A DNA stretch of 42,502 nt from Pseudomonas sp. UBA5706 (GCF_002419965.1 NZ_DIHC01000061.1:1-42502); one strand, 5' to 3'; positions 6,885 to 17,000 are shown, counted from the stretch's first letter. Made by a program: numbers and translations. The notes: generated from the sequence alone by a model not told the origin.

Positions 6885-8255
6885 ATGGCCAAGGCCAAAC
6901 GCATGTACGGCTGCACCGAGTGCGGCGCGACCTTTCCCAAATGGGCCGGGCAGTGCGGCGAATGCGGTGCCTGGAATACCTTGGTTGAGACCGTCATCGA
7001 AAGCGGTGGCGCCGCAGCCCCCAGCGGTCGTGCGGGCTGGACTGGCCAGCAGGCGCAGATCAAGACCTTGGCGCAAGTCAGCGTCGAAGAAATTCCGCGT
7101 TTCTCCACCAACTCAGCCGAGCTGGACCGCGTACTCGGCGGCGGGCTGGTCGACGGCTCCGTGGTGCTGATCGGCGGCGATCCCGGTATCGGTAAATCGA
7201 CGATTCTCTTACAGACCCTATGCGCCATCGCCGAGCGCATGCCCGCGCTGTACGTGACCGGCGAGGAATCGCAACAGCAGGTCGCCATGCGCGCCCGGCG
7301 TCTGGGGCTGCCCCAGGACAAACTGCGGGTGATGACCGAAACCTGCATCGAAAGCATCATTGCGACGGCGCGGGTCGAACAGCCGAAAGTCATGGTGATC
7401 GACTCGATTCAGACCATCTTCACCGAGCAATTGCAATCGGCTCCCGGAGGCGTGTCGCAGGTGCGCGAGAGTGCCGCCCTGCTGGTGCGCTATGCCAAGC
7501 AGAGCGGTACGGCGATTTTCCTCGTCGGTCACGTCACCAAGGAGGGCGCGCTGGCCGGTCCGCGCGTGCTTGAGCACATGGTGGACACCGTGCTGTATTT
7601 CGAAGGCGAGTCGGACGGGCGCCTGCGCCTGTTGCGCGCGGTCAAAAACCGTTTCGGCGCTGTCAACGAGTTGGGCGTGTTCGGCATGACCGACAAAGGC
7701 TTGAAAGAAGTATCCAACCCCTCGGCGATCTTTCTGACCCGCGCACAGGAAGCTGTCGCAGGCAGTGTGGTCATGGCCACGTGGGAAGGTACCCGACCGA
7801 TGCTGGTCGAAGTGCAGGCGCTGGTGGATGACAGCCATTTGTCCAATCCGCGCCGTGTGACCCTGGGCCTGGACCAGAATCGGCTGGCGATGCTGCTGGC
7901 GGTCCTGCATCGTCATGGCGGCATTCCGACTCACGATCAAGACGTGTTCCTCAACGTCGTCGGCGGGGTCAAGGTGCTGGAAACCGCATCTGACCTGGCA
8001 TTGATGGCAGCGGTCATGTCGAGTCTGCGCAACCGGGCGCTGCCGGGGGACCTGCTGGTGTTCGGGGAGGTGGGGTTGTCTGGCGAAGTGCGCCCTGTGC
8101 CGAGCGGTCAGGAGCGATTGAAGGAAGCGGCCAAGCATGGCTTCAAACGTGCCATCGTGCCCAAGGGCAACGCACCCAAGGAGTCACCGCCGGGCCTGAC
8201 GGTGATTCCGGTGACACGGCTGGACCAGGCACTGGATGCGTTATTCGAAGAATAA
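6885..8255 (+). CDS. radA: DNA repair protein RadA (Sms)
   Basis: A RecA-like branch-migration helicase that helps process recombination intermediates. The 456-residue protein has an N-terminal zinc finger with C10, C13, C24 and C27. It also has a Walker A motif GGDPGIGKST at 97-106, the RadA-specific KNRFG motif at 254-258, and a C-terminal Lon-protease-like domain from about 285 that lacks protease function in this family. The start is the ATG of MAKAKRMYGC, the universal RadA beginning, with a G-rich ribosome site just before it; an upstream in-frame start would add only a non-conserved extension. It is convergent with mapZ, as in P. aeruginosa. Confidence 0.96.
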   Translation: MAKAKRMYGCTECGATFPKWAGQCGECGAWNTLVETVIESGGAAAPSGRAGWTGQQAQIKTLAQVSVEEIPRFSTNSAELDRVLGGGLVDGSVVLIGGDPGIGKSTILLQTLCAIAERMPALYVTGEESQQQVAMRARRLGLPQDKLRVMTETCIESIIATARVEQPKVMVIDSIQTIFTEQLQSAPGGVSQVRESAALLVRYAKQSGTAIFLVGHVTKEGALAGPRVLEHMVDTVLYFEGESDGRLRLLRAVKNRFGAVNELGVFGMTDKGLKEVSNPSAIFLTRAQEAVAGSVVMATWEGTRPMLVEVQALVDDSHLSNPRRVTLGLDQNRLAMLLAVLHRHGGIPTHDQDVFLNVVGGVKVLETASDLALMAAVMSSLRNRALPGDLLVFGEVGLSGEVRPVPSGQERLKEAAKHGFKRAIVPKGNAPKESPPGLTVIPVTRLDQALDALFEE

Positions 8256-8282
8256 GGGCCGAGCCTGGCGACTTGAAACCGT

Positions 8283-8342
8283 CAAGCTTGTCGGCGGCGG
8301 CGTCCTCTCAGCCGCCACTGCAGAAAGTCGGATTGCTACGGC
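8283..8342. repeat. Degenerate REP-like element
   Basis: This short gap between radA and mapZ holds a decayed palindrome. TCGGCGGCGG near the left pairs partly with CAGCCGCCACTGC, and the right end GTCGGATTGCTACGG resembles the REP end GGACTGCTACAG at 28705-28717. It probably belongs to the same REP family. Confidence 0.4.
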
Positions 8343-8356
8343 CTTCGCGCCGCTTC

Positions 8357-8725
8357 TCAAATTCCGATCAAGGCCGCCAGCTCCCGCTCCAGCTCATGCT
8401 GATCGGCCAGGTTAAGCTCGACCAGCCGGCGCAAATGCGTGACCGAATCCAGCCCAATGTGCTCGCAGACAAAACCCAGGTGATTGTGACCGTCGTGGGT
8501 CAGCCTCACCTCCATGCGCAGATCGGTCTCGGCGTCCAGATGAATATCGACGATGAAAGGCTCGTCGGGGTTGCCCTGCCAGGGCTCGGGTCGCTGAATC
8601 AGCAAGCCCTTGAGCGACAGGTCGAGCAACTCCACCGGCCAGATCCGGTCGCCTTGCGACAGGTCGGTCTTGGTACTGAACGAAATACGTTTAAAACGAC
8701 GGCGGTCTTCGTGGGAATCTGTCAT
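8357..8725 (-). CDS. mapZ: PilZ-domain c-di-GMP receptor, MapZ-like
   Basis: A single-domain PilZ protein of 122 residues. The c-di-GMP-binding motif is intact: the arginine cluster RRRFKR at 8-13 and the D-x-S-x-x-G motif as DLSLKG at 35-40. It closely resembles P. aeruginosa PA4608 (MapZ), which in the c-di-GMP-bound form inhibits the chemotaxis methyltransferase CheR1 and so changes flagellar switching. The C-terminal HLRRLVELNL segment is shared with that protein. The neighbour radA is the same as in P. aeruginosa. The ATG at 8725 is chosen because AAGGAG lies 9 bp before it. With MorA nearby, the window holds both a c-di-GMP-turnover protein and a receptor. Confidence 0.88.
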   Translation of the reverse strand: MTDSHEDRRRFKRISFSTKTDLSQGDRIWPVELLDLSLKGLLIQRPEPWQGNPDEPFIVDIHLDAETDLRMEVRLTHDGHNHLGFVCEHIGLDSVTHLRRLVELNLADQHELERELAALIGI

Positions 8726-8895
8726 GACACGACTTCTCCTTGGCGCCGGCAACCAGGACGGGCTGGCCAGGACCTTGAGTGGGCAACAACTGCTCAGACT
8801 ATAGGCTAAATCCTGCGCTAGACCATTGTGGGGGTGGCCTTTCGCTTCGGCGGCGCTAAACTCTGTGCTGCTTCATACACGTCCACTCTGCTGGA

Positions 8896-8918
8896 AACAA
8901 AAAAATGAAAAATAATAA
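8896..8918 (+). promoter_or_regulatory. Putative Hfq/Crc (CA-motif) sites at the cstA start
   Basis: Two matches to the A-rich catabolite-repression motif AANAANAA flank the cstA start codon: AACAAAAA at 8896-8903 and AATAATAA at 8911-8918. In pseudomonads Hfq with Crc binds such motifs at translation starts and blocks ribosome entry when preferred carbon sources are present. cstA has no strong Shine-Dalgarno site, so occlusion here would be effective. This is inference from sequence. Confidence 0.55.
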
Positions 8919-10974
8919 TAGTCTGCTGCGCCACGTGCCCTGGCTGATTGTTGCGATTCTTGGGGCCTGGGCCCTGGGGGTGGTTGCATTGCGTCGCGGA
9001 GAAGCCATCAACGCACTTTGGATTGTGGTTGCTGCGGTTGCCATCTATCTGGTCGCTTATCGCTACTACAGCCTGTTCATTGCCAGTCGCGTCATGCAAC
9101 TGGACCCTACCCGGGCCACCCCGGCGGTACTGAACAACGATGGTCTGGATTACGTTCCGACCAATAAACATATTCTTTTCGGCCACCATTTCGCGGCGAT
9201 CGCGGGTGCAGGCCCCTTGGTCGGCCCTGTGCTGGCGGCGCAGATGGGCTACCTGCCCGGCACGCTCTGGCTGATTGCCGGGGTTGTGCTGGCCGGGGCC
9301 GTGCAGGATTTCATGGTTCTGTTCCTTTCCACACGGCGTAACGGCCGCTCGCTGGGCGACATGGTGCGTGAGGAAATGGGCCGTGTACCCGGCACGATCG
9401 CGCTATTCGGCTGCTTCCTGATCATGATCATCATCCTGGCGGTGCTGGCGCTGATCGTGGTCAAGGCCTTGGCCGAAAGTCCCTGGGGCATGTTCACGGT
9501 CATGGCGACTATCCCGATCGCGATGTTCATGGGCGTCTACATGCGCTTCATTCGTCCGGGCCGCATCGGTGAAATTTCGGTGGTCGGTGTCGTGCTGTTG
9601 CTGCTGTCGATCTGGCTCGGCGGCCAAGTGGCAGCCAGCCCGCAGTGGGCGCCGCTGTTCACTTTCACTGGCGTGCAGATTACCTGGATGCTGGTCGGCT
9701 ACGGTTTCGTTGCCGCCATGCTGCCGGTGTGGCTGGTGCTGGCGCCGCGTGACTACCTGTCGACCTTTCTAAAAATCGGCACCATCGTTGCCCTGGCGAT
9801 CGGCATCCTGATTCTGGCGCCCGAGCTGAAAATGCCGGCCCTGACGCAGTTCACCGACGGTACAGGCCCAGTGTGGAAGGGTGCATTGTTCCCGTTCCTG
9901 TTCATCACCATCGCCTGTGGCGCGGTGTCCGGGTTCCACGCGCTAATTTCCTCGGGCACCACGCCCAAGCTGCTGGATAATGAAGTCAACGCCCGTTACA
10001 TCGGTTACGGCGGCATGCTGATGGAATCCTTCGTGGCGATCATGGCCATGGTGGCCGCTTCGGTCATTGAACCTGGCGTCTATTTCGCCATGAACAGCCC
10101 GGCGGCAGTTGTCGGCGCTGACGTTACCTCCGTCGCGCAGATGGTCAGCAGCTGGGGTTTCCTGATCACCCCGGATCAACTGACCGCCGTGGCCAAGGAC
10201 ATCGGCGAAAACACCGTACTGGCTCGCGCCGGTGGCGCACCAACACTGGCGGTGGGCATCGCGCAGATCCTGCACCAGGCGTTTCCCGGCCAGAACACCA
10301 TGGCGTTCTGGTACCACTTCGCGATCCTGTTCGAAGCGCTGTTCATTCTCACCGCAGTCGACGCCGGTACCCGCGCAGGCCGCTTCATGTTGCAGGACTT
10401 GCTCGGCAGTTTCGTGCCGTCGCTCAGACGCACCGAGTCCTGGACCGCCAACGCCATCGGCACCGGGGGCTGCGTGGCGTTGTGGGGGTACCTGTTGTAT
10501 CAGGGCGTGATCGACCCACTGGGCGGCATCAACACCCTGTGGCCGCTGTTCGGTATCTCCAACCAGATGCTGGCGGGCATTGCGCTGATGCTAGCGACGG
10601 TGGTGCTGATCAAAATGAAACGCCAGCAGTATGCCTGGGTCACCATCCTGCCGGCATCGTGGCTGTTGATCTGTACGGTGACTGCAGGCTTTATCAAGTT
10701 GTTCGACCCAAGCCCTGCCGTCGGCTTCCTGGCTCTGGCGAAGAAATACAGCGCTGCGGCAGATGCCGGACAGGTGCTGGCGCCGGCCAAAAGCGTCGAG
10801 CAGATGCAGCACGTGATCTTCAACGCGTACACCAACGCGGCGCTGACCGCGCTGTTTCTGTTCGTGGTGCTGAGCATCCTGTTCTATGCGATCAAGGTCG
10901 GTCGCGCCGCCTGGATCAAGAAAGAGCGTACCGACAAGGAAGCGCCGTTTCAGGCCTTCCCGAAAACCCACTGA
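8905..10974 (+). CDS. cstA: CstA-family carbon starvation / pyruvate transporter
   Basis: A 689-residue multi-span inner-membrane protein of the CstA/BtsT family. In E. coli these carry pyruvate, and CstA is also linked to peptide uptake in starvation. The N-terminus has two close helices, then the conserved GHHFAAIAGAGPLVGPVLAAQ region at about 92-112, with many further hydrophobic spans to about residue 670. The gene is followed by a YbdD/YjiX-type small protein, and a CobW GTPase comes next, the same order as E. coli btsT-yjiX-yjiA. That context makes pyruvate transport the best guess; the exact substrate cannot be read here. A-rich Hfq/Crc-type motifs overlap the start codon, suggesting carbon catabolite repression. 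Confidence 0.92.
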   Translation: MKNNNSLLRHVPWLIVAILGAWALGVVALRRGEAINALWIVVAAVAIYLVAYRYYSLFIASRVMQLDPTRATPAVLNNDGLDYVPTNKHILFGHHFAAIAGAGPLVGPVLAAQMGYLPGTLWLIAGVVLAGAVQDFMVLFLSTRRNGRSLGDMVREEMGRVPGTIALFGCFLIMIIILAVLALIVVKALAESPWGMFTVMATIPIAMFMGVYMRFIRPGRIGEISVVGVVLLLLSIWLGGQVAASPQWAPLFTFTGVQITWMLVGYGFVAAMLPVWLVLAPRDYLSTFLKIGTIVALAIGILILAPELKMPALTQFTDGTGPVWKGALFPFLFITIACGAVSGFHALISSGTTPKLLDNEVNARYIGYGGMLMESFVAIMAMVAASVIEPGVYFAMNSPAAVVGADVTSVAQMVSSWGFLITPDQLTAVAKDIGENTVLARAGGAPTLAVGIAQILHQAFPGQNTMAFWYHFAILFEALFILTAVDAGTRAGRFMLQDLLGSFVPSLRRTESWTANAIGTGGCVALWGYLLYQGVIDPLGGINTLWPLFGISNQMLAGIALMLATVVLIKMKRQQYAWVTILPASWLLICTVTAGFIKLFDPSPAVGFLALAKKYSAAADAGQVLAPAKSVEQMQHVIFNAYTNAALTALFLFVVLSILFYAIKVGRAAWIKKERTDKEAPFQAFPKTH

Positions 10975-11000
10975 GTGCGCTGCGAGCCTGGGAGGTGCAT

Positions 11001-11198
11001 ATGTTCAATGACCTGAGTCGTCTGGGTAAGTATCTGGGACAGGCGGCACGCCTGATGGTCGGCATGCCGGATTACGATAACTATGTCGAGCATATGCAGA
11101 ATACCCACCCGGACAAGCCGGTGATGTCGTACGAGGCGTTTTTTCGCGAACGCCAAGATGCACGTTACGGCGGCAAGGGCGGGCCGAAGTGCTGTTGA
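11001..11198 (+). CDS. YbdD/YjiX family small protein
   Basis: A 65-residue cytoplasmic protein with the family features GKYLGQAARLMVGMPDYDNY, then HPDKPVMSYEAFFRERQDAR, and a Cys-Cys C-terminus. Members are nearly always encoded directly after a CstA-type transporter, as here (26 bp after the cstA stop), and probably assist it; the mechanism is unknown to me. GGAGG 6 bp before the ATG sets the start. A strong terminator follows 29 bp after the stop, so the cstA unit ends here. Confidence 0.9.
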   Translation: MFNDLSRLGKYLGQAARLMVGMPDYDNYVEHMQNTHPDKPVMSYEAFFRERQDARYGGKGGPKCC

Positions 11199-11227
11199 TG
11201 GCCTAGGCTGTCGATCCGTTTGACCTG

Positions 11228-11256
11228 ACGCGCCACGCTTGTCGTGGCGCGTTTTT
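11228..11256 (+). terminator. Rho-independent terminator after cstA-ybdD
   Basis: The perfect 10-bp stem ACGCGCCACG / CGTGGCGCGT surrounds a 5-base loop and is followed by five T residues. It separates cstA-ybdD from yjiA, so yjiA needs its own promoter or read-through. Confidence 0.92.
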
Positions 11257-11344
11257 ATTTGGATGCCTTGTTTGCCTAATGCGCGGCGATGAACTCGCTC
11301 TTGCAGAGGCGACCGACACCGATGCCCGAAAACCAGGAGTAGGC

Positions 11345-12322
11345 ATGACCGTTTCGCACCCCATCCCCGTCACCGTGCTGAGTGGATTTCTTGGCGCGGG
11401 CAAGACCACGTTGCTGCGTCATCTGCTCAAGGCAGAGCACGGTCTGAAAATCGCCGTGATCGAAAACGAATTCAGCGATGCCGGGGTCGATACGCAGTTG
11501 CTTGGCGATGAGCCGGTACACGTCATGACCCTGTCCAACGGTTGCGTGTGCTGCACTATTCACACTGACCTGACCAAGGCACTGGTCTTGCTGCTGGAGA
11601 GACTGGACAGCGGCGAGATTGCGTTCGATCGTCTGGTCATCGAATGCACTGGCCTTGCCGACCCAGCACCGGTGGCGCAGACCTTTTTCATCGATGAAGA
11701 ACTGCGTGAGCGCTACATCCTCGACGGCATTATCACCCTGGTCGATGCCGCCCACGCCGATACGCATCTGGAGCAGACCATCGCCCAGGCGCAGATCGGG
11801 TTTGCCGACCGCTTGCTGGTGAGCAAGACCGACCTGGTGGACGAGTCTGCGTTCAACGCCCTGAGCGAGCGCCTGACCCGCATCAACCGTCGCGCGCCGA
11901 TTCGAGTGGTCGAGCATGGCAAGATCGATCTGGCCGAGCTGCTGGATGTGCGCGGCTTTAACCTCAACGCCGATGTCGGCGGTATGGCGCTGCGCCCGGT
12001 GGCGCCTGCGGGACGCTCGCTTGACCGCATTAGCAGCCTGGTACTGCGCAGCGACAAGGCGCTGGACATCGACCGGCTCAGCACCTTCATGAACGACCTG
12101 CTCGAAGAACACGGAAAGCAGTTGCTGCGTTACAAGGGCGTGCTCAACATCGCTGGCGAAGACCGCAAGCTGGTATTCCAGGGCGTATTGAAGTTGTACG
12201 GTTTCGACTTCGACGTGGAGTGGGGCGCCGATGAACCCCGTGAAAGCGTGATCGTGTTCATCGCCGATGATTTGCCGGAAGAGAAGATTCGCGAAGGGTT
12301 TGCCAAGGTGGCGGCAGAATAA
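11345..12322 (+). CDS. yjiA: CobW/COG0523-type GTPase, YjiA-like
   Basis: A 325-residue P-loop GTPase of the COG0523 family, whose members are metal chaperones or metal-linked regulators. The Walker A motif GFLGAGKTT is at about 14-22, the metal-binding CxCC motif (SNGCVCC) has cysteines at 67, 69 and 70, and ECTGLADPAP follows. A C-terminal CobW_C domain spans about 230-320. The ATG of MTVSHPIPVTVLSG is chosen because AGGAG lies 7 bp upstream. The order cstA-ybdD-yjiA is conserved with E. coli btsT-yjiX-yjiA, but a terminator separates it here. The metal and client are not known; histidine-rich tails seen in zinc members are absent. Confidence 0.88.
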   Translation: MTVSHPIPVTVLSGFLGAGKTTLLRHLLKAEHGLKIAVIENEFSDAGVDTQLLGDEPVHVMTLSNGCVCCTIHTDLTKALVLLLERLDSGEIAFDRLVIECTGLADPAPVAQTFFIDEELRERYILDGIITLVDAAHADTHLEQTIAQAQIGFADRLLVSKTDLVDESAFNALSERLTRINRRAPIRVVEHGKIDLAELLDVRGFNLNADVGGMALRPVAPAGRSLDRISSLVLRSDKALDIDRLSTFMNDLLEEHGKQLLRYKGVLNIAGEDRKLVFQGVLKLYGFDFDVEWGADEPRESVIVFIADDLPEEKIREGFAKVAAE

Positions 12323-12344
12323 TCCCGCGATCCGCGTCCAATTG

Positions 12345-12428
12345 TAGGCGCGCGCTTGCCCGCGAGACGGTGTGTCAGATTGATGTTCGGTAGCTGACAC
12401 ATTGCATTCGCGGGCAAGCGCGCTCCTA
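12345..12428. repeat. REPIN: paired REP palindromes
   Basis: Two inverted 21-bp REP arms lie between yjiA and glyA. The left arm reads TAGGCGCGCGCTTGCCCGCG and the right arm is its complement with one mismatch (12345-12365 and 12408-12428). Between them is a second inverted repeat, TGTGTCAG (12371-12378) and CTGACACA (12394-12401). This is the classic Pseudomonas REPIN layout, mobilised in trans by RAYT transposases; no RAYT gene is in this window. Confidence 0.92.
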
Positions 12429-12453
12429 CCGGTGACATCACCGCTCACCCAAC

Positions 12454-12484
12454 AAAAAGCCCGGCTCAAAGAGCCAGGCTTTTT
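12454..12484. terminator. Bidirectional terminator between yjiA and glyA
   Basis: The stem AAAAAGCCCGGCTC / GAGCCAGGCTTTTT has one mismatch and a 3-base loop. It has a T tract on each strand. It can end both the convergent yjiA (plus) and glyA (minus) transcripts. Confidence 0.9.
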
Positions 12485-12502
12485 CACATCAGACGAGTGT
12501 AA

Positions 12503-13756
12503 TCAAGCGCCGTAAACCGGCAGCTTGGCGCAGATGGCCTTGACCTTCTCGCGAACGGCATCGATCACCGCCTCATTGTTCAGGTCGGCCAGGATGTCGC
12601 AGATCCAGCCTGCCAGTTCCTTGCACTCTGCTTCCTTGAAGCCGCGAGTGGTCACAGCCGGGGTGCCGAAACGCAGGCCGGAAGTGACGAACGGGGAGCG
12701 AGGGTCGTTTGGCACGGAGTTTTTGTTCACGGTGATGAACGCCTTGCCCAGGGCCGCGTCGGCATCTTTACCGGAAATGTCCTGTTTGATCAGGGACAAC
12801 AGGAACAGGTGGTTCTCGGTGCCACCGGACACCACGTCGAAACCGCGCTCGATGAACACATCGGCCATTGTCTTGGCGTTCTTGACCACTTGTTGCTGGT
12901 AGGTCTTGAACTCAGGCTGCAGCGCTTCCTTGAAGCAGATCGCCTTGGCCGCGATCACGTGCTCCAGCGGGCCGCCCTGGCCGCCCGGGAATACGGCGGA
13001 GTTCAGCTTTTTCTCGATCTCGGCGTTGGCGCGAGCCAGGATCAGGCCGCCACGCGGGCCACGCAGGGTCTTGTGGGTGGTGGTGGTGACGACGTCAGCG
13101 AAAGGTACCGGGTTCGGGTAGACGCCTGCGGCGACCAGACCGGCCACATGCGCCATGTCGACGAACAGGTACGCACCGACCTTGTCGGCGATGGCGCGGA
13201 AGCGCGGGAAGTCCAGGATCTGTGAGTACGCCGAGAAGCCGGCCACAATCATTTTCGGCTTGTGCTCGACTGCCAGACGTTCGACTTCGTCGTAGTCGAT
13301 CAGGCCGTTGCCGTCGATGCCGTATTGCACGGCGTTGTACAGCTTGCCGGAGGACGAAACGCTGGCGCCGTGGGTCAGGTGACCGCCGTGGGCCAGGCTC
13401 ATGCCCAGGATGGTGTCGCCAGCGTTCAGCAGGGCCAGGTAAACGGCACTGTTGGCCTGGGAACCGGCGTGTGGCTGGACGTTGGCGTAATCGGCGCCGA
13501 ACAGCTCCTTGGCGCGGTCGATAGCCAGTTGCTCGACGATGTCGACGTATTCGCAGCCACCGTAGTAGCGCTTGCCTGGGTAGCCTTCGGCGTACTTGTT
13601 GGTCAGTACCGAGCCCTGGGCTTCCATGACAGCGGGGCTTGTGTAGTTCTCCGAGGCGATCAGCTCGATGTGCTCTTCCTGGCGCTTGGCTTCCTGTTCC
13701 ATAGCGGCATACAGGTCGGAGTCGTACTTGGCGATAGTCAAATTACGGCTGAACAT
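12503..13756 (-). CDS. glyA: Serine hydroxymethyltransferase
   Basis: A PLP-dependent cytoplasmic enzyme that interconverts serine and glycine with tetrahydrofolate, the main source of one-carbon units. The 417-residue length is standard. The N-terminal HIELIASENYTSPAVMEAQG and the PLP-lysine motif TTTTHKTLRGPRGG are present, with K229 in the same position as in E. coli GlyA. GAGGA lies 6 bp before the chosen ATG (MFSRNLTIAKYD); a longer in-frame start would add an unconserved arginine-rich tail. In P. aeruginosa the gene next to morA is one of several glyA copies, so this may be a paralogue rather than the sole enzyme. It is convergent with yjiA and followed by a strong terminator. Confidence 0.96.
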   Translation of the reverse strand: MFSRNLTIAKYDSDLYAAMEQEAKRQEEHIELIASENYTSPAVMEAQGSVLTNKYAEGYPGKRYYGGCEYVDIVEQLAIDRAKELFGADYANVQPHAGSQANSAVYLALLNAGDTILGMSLAHGGHLTHGASVSSSGKLYNAVQYGIDGNGLIDYDEVERLAVEHKPKMIVAGFSAYSQILDFPRFRAIADKVGAYLFVDMAHVAGLVAAGVYPNPVPFADVVTTTTHKTLRGPRGGLILARANAEIEKKLNSAVFPGGQGGPLEHVIAAKAICFKEALQPEFKTYQQQVVKNAKTMADVFIERGFDVVSGGTENHLFLLSLIKQDISGKDADAALGKAFITVNKNSVPNDPRSPFVTSGLRFGTPAVTTRGFKEAECKELAGWICDILADLNNEAVIDAVREKVKAICAKLPVYGA

Positions 13757-13886
13757 GGCGGTCCTCGGGGATCGGGCAGTAGAAAAGGGGGGCATTCTAC
13801 AACATCGGCTTTTATCTGGCATATGAAAGCGGGTCATGTGCTGGACAAGCCGTTTTCATCTGGTGGAGGAGTCGAGACGCGGCTCC

Positions 13887-13951
13887 TGTAGCAGTCCGGT
13901 CAGCCGACAGTCGCGGCCGTGTGATCGCCACCGCCGGCAAACCGGATTGCG
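13887..13951. repeat. Degenerate REPIN of the GCCGGC type
   Basis: The left arm TGTAGCAGTCCGG and the right arm CCACCGCCGGCAAACCGGAT are inverted copies of the arms at 28648-28717, with several changes in the inner parts. It lies between the glyA start and the morA end. Confidence 0.65.
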
Positions 13952-14030
13952 GCATGGATAGGCTTTGCGATGAAAATCTGCGCCGTTGCATCGACCACTT
14001 CGCCAGCAGACCGGCATGCGTTACGCGGCA

Positions 14031-17000
14031 TCAATCAAGCATGAAAAGCGCGTCGTTGCTGAATTGCGCCTCAAACCGCGACGGCGGCATCGGACGACCG
14101 AACAGATAGCCTTGCACCTCGTCGCAGCCATGTTCGCGCAGAAACTCCAGTTGCTCGTAGGTTTCCACGCCTTCGGCGATCACCGCAAGGTTCAGGCTGT
14201 GGGCCATGGCGATAATAGCGCGGGCTATCTGCGCGTCCTGCTCGCCGGAAGGCAGACCATCGACGAACGTGCGGTCGATCTTCAACACATCAATGGGGAA
14301 CTGCTTGAGGTAGTTCAGCGACGAGTAACCGGTGCCGAAGTCGTCGACCGCAATGCTCAGGCCCAGCCGCTTGAGGCCATCAAGGATCTGCATTGCCTCG
14401 CTGACCTCGCGCATCAGGATACTTTCAGTCAATTCCAGCTCAAGGCAGGCAGGCGGCAGCCCGGTTTCCTGAAGAATATTGGCAATACGCGTGCCCAGTT
14501 GCCCATCGGAGAACTGCCGAGCGGAGATATTGACCGACACCTTTGGCACTCGAACCCTGGCCTTATGCCATTCGCGCAACTGACGACAGGCCTCCATGAG
14601 CACCCATTCGCCCACTTCCACCACCAACCCGAGTTCTTCGAGCACCGGAATAAAATCCCCTGGCGGCACCAGCCCGCGACGTGGATGGCGCCAGCGCAGC
14701 AGGGCTTCGGCACCGGTCAGGCGCTTGCCGTCGCCGCTGAATTGCGGCTGGTAATACAGCGTAAATTCCTTCTGTTCGAGGGCGTGACGCAGGTCGCTTT
14801 CCAGTTCCAGCCGTTCCAGGGCGCTGGCGTTCATGTCTGCCTGATAGAACTGGAAGTTGTTCTTACCGCGCTCCTTGGCGTGGTACATCGCGGTGTCGGC
14901 GTTTTTCATCAGCTGGCTTAGCTCGTTGCCATCCTGCGGGCTCAGCGCGATACCGATACTGGCCGTGACGAAAAACTCCCGACCTTCGAGCACGAAGGGT
15001 TTGACCAGGCTGGCGAGAATCTGCTCGGCAACATGAATGGCGCGGGTCAACGCAGCCTGCTGCGAAGCGCCCGGCTGCAACAACAGGGTGAATTCATCGC
15101 CGCCCATGCGCGCCACGGTGTCGTCATCTGCGACGCACGCCAGCAGCCGCGCCGCCATATCCTTGAGCATGCGGTCGCCAGCGGCGTGGCCCAAGGAGTC
15201 GTTGATCGGCTTGAAGCGGTCCAGGTCGAGAAACATCAGCACCACCCACGCTTGCTGGCGCTCGGCCTGCTGCAGGGCGGTGTGCAGACGGTCCTGGAAC
15301 AACGTGCGGTTAGGCAGATGCGTGAGGGCGTCGTAATAGGCCAACCGATGAATACGCTGTTCGCTGGCCTTGCGCTCGCTGATGTCGGTGAAGAAGCACA
15401 CGTAGCTGGCCAGATCGCCTTCATCGTCAAGCACCGCAGTGATGCCAACCCACGCCGGATAATGCTCGCCGTCGCGCCGTTTGAGCCATAGCTCACCCTC
15501 CCAACTGCCATGCTGGTTCAGTTGCTTGAGGATATAGCCCAGTTGGGCTTGCTGTTGATCTTCGATCGTCAGCATCGACGGGAACTGATCGAGCACTTGC
15601 GCAACCGCATAGCCGCTGACCCGACTGAAAGCATCGTTGGCCTGCACGATGTAACCGGCAGGGTCGGTGATCAGAATGGCCGAGGTGGAGTGTTCGAACA
15701 CCGTTGCTGCCATGCGCAGATCTTTTTCTGCGCGACGTTGCTGGCTGATGTCGCGGCCGACGCCCAGAATGCCTTCGAAAGCGCCGGATTCGTCCCATAC
15801 CAGCACCAGGCGCAGTTCGACGGGAATCTTGCGTCCGTCGGCGCGCAGGCAGTCCAGCAGGTACATCTGGTTCGGCACCTCAGCGCGCAACGCTGCCAGG
15901 GTTTCGGGTTTGCGCAGGGCCTTGGCGACGCGTAGCAATAGGATTTGCAGGCTCGTGAGTTGTTGTGGATTGGCGATGATCGAATTCCAGCCGTTCTGCA
16001 TGATCCACTCCGCGCTATAACCCAGCACGGTAGTGAGCGACGGACTGACGTAATTCGGGCGCAATGTGTGGTCGGTGGAGAAAATGACGTCGCTGATGCT
16101 CTCGGCCAGCATGCGATAGCGCTGCTCGCTTTCGCGCAGAGATTGGCTGGCCTCTACCTGATCGGTAATGTCCTTCGCCACCCCGATGATCCGCGTCACC
16201 CGACCGTTTTCGTCAGGGGACAGGGCGCGCTCGCGTATGTCGAAACGCCGCCAGTGACCATTGTGATCCCTGAAGCGCAAGTGACACTCGGTGAGGTCGC
16301 TGCTGGCCTCTTCGCTGCGGGTCCGGCGCAATCGTTCGTAAGCCTGGGCGTCGTCCGGGTGGAGCAGGATTTCCCAGAAATGATCTCCCATCTGCTCCAG
16401 TTCTTGCTTGCTGTAGCCCAGGGTGCGTCCCAGATGATGGTTGCTGTAGATCATGCGCCGGCTGATGACGTCCTGAACGTACAGATGATCAGGCACGGTA
16501 CGCACCACGTCCGACCAGAAACTCTCGCGCTCCTGCAGCGCCAGTTCGGTCTGCTTGCGGTTGGTGATGTCGTTGATGCTGAGGATCACCGCGTTGAAGT
16601 CTTGTGGCTGCTCGGGCAGCCGCACGACCAGCCACAAGTGTTGATCGCAGCCCTTGGCGTTGGGCAGCAGTATCTCCAGTTCCAGTTGCGACTGACCGTC
16701 GAGCACCGCGCCGATCAATTGCACGCCGATGCCCTGGCGCGAACGTGGGCAGCCTTCTATTAACTGTTGCCATACCTGGGTTGCGGACTCGGCGCGAAGC
16801 AGATGAGCCGCAACCTGGTTCACTTCGGTGATGCGCAACTGATGGAGCAAGCCGTTCAACTGGTCCGCATGGTTGATCAAATGCTGATCCAGCTCCTGGC
16901 GGCTAGTAAGGTGCAATTTCTGCAGATAGTCGGGCAGACCGGACAGATCCAGTACACACAATGCTACGCCCGTACCTTCGAAGATGTCCTTGTAGCGCCG

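Noticed and set aside
7218..8138. Long frame antisense to radA
   Set aside because: It lies wholly inside radA on the other strand and has the low-complexity composition of a shadow frame.
8753..8904. Sigma-54 promoter before cstA
   Set aside because: CTGGCCAGGACCTTGAG has GG and GA instead of GG and GC at the right spacing, so the essential -12 GC is missing.
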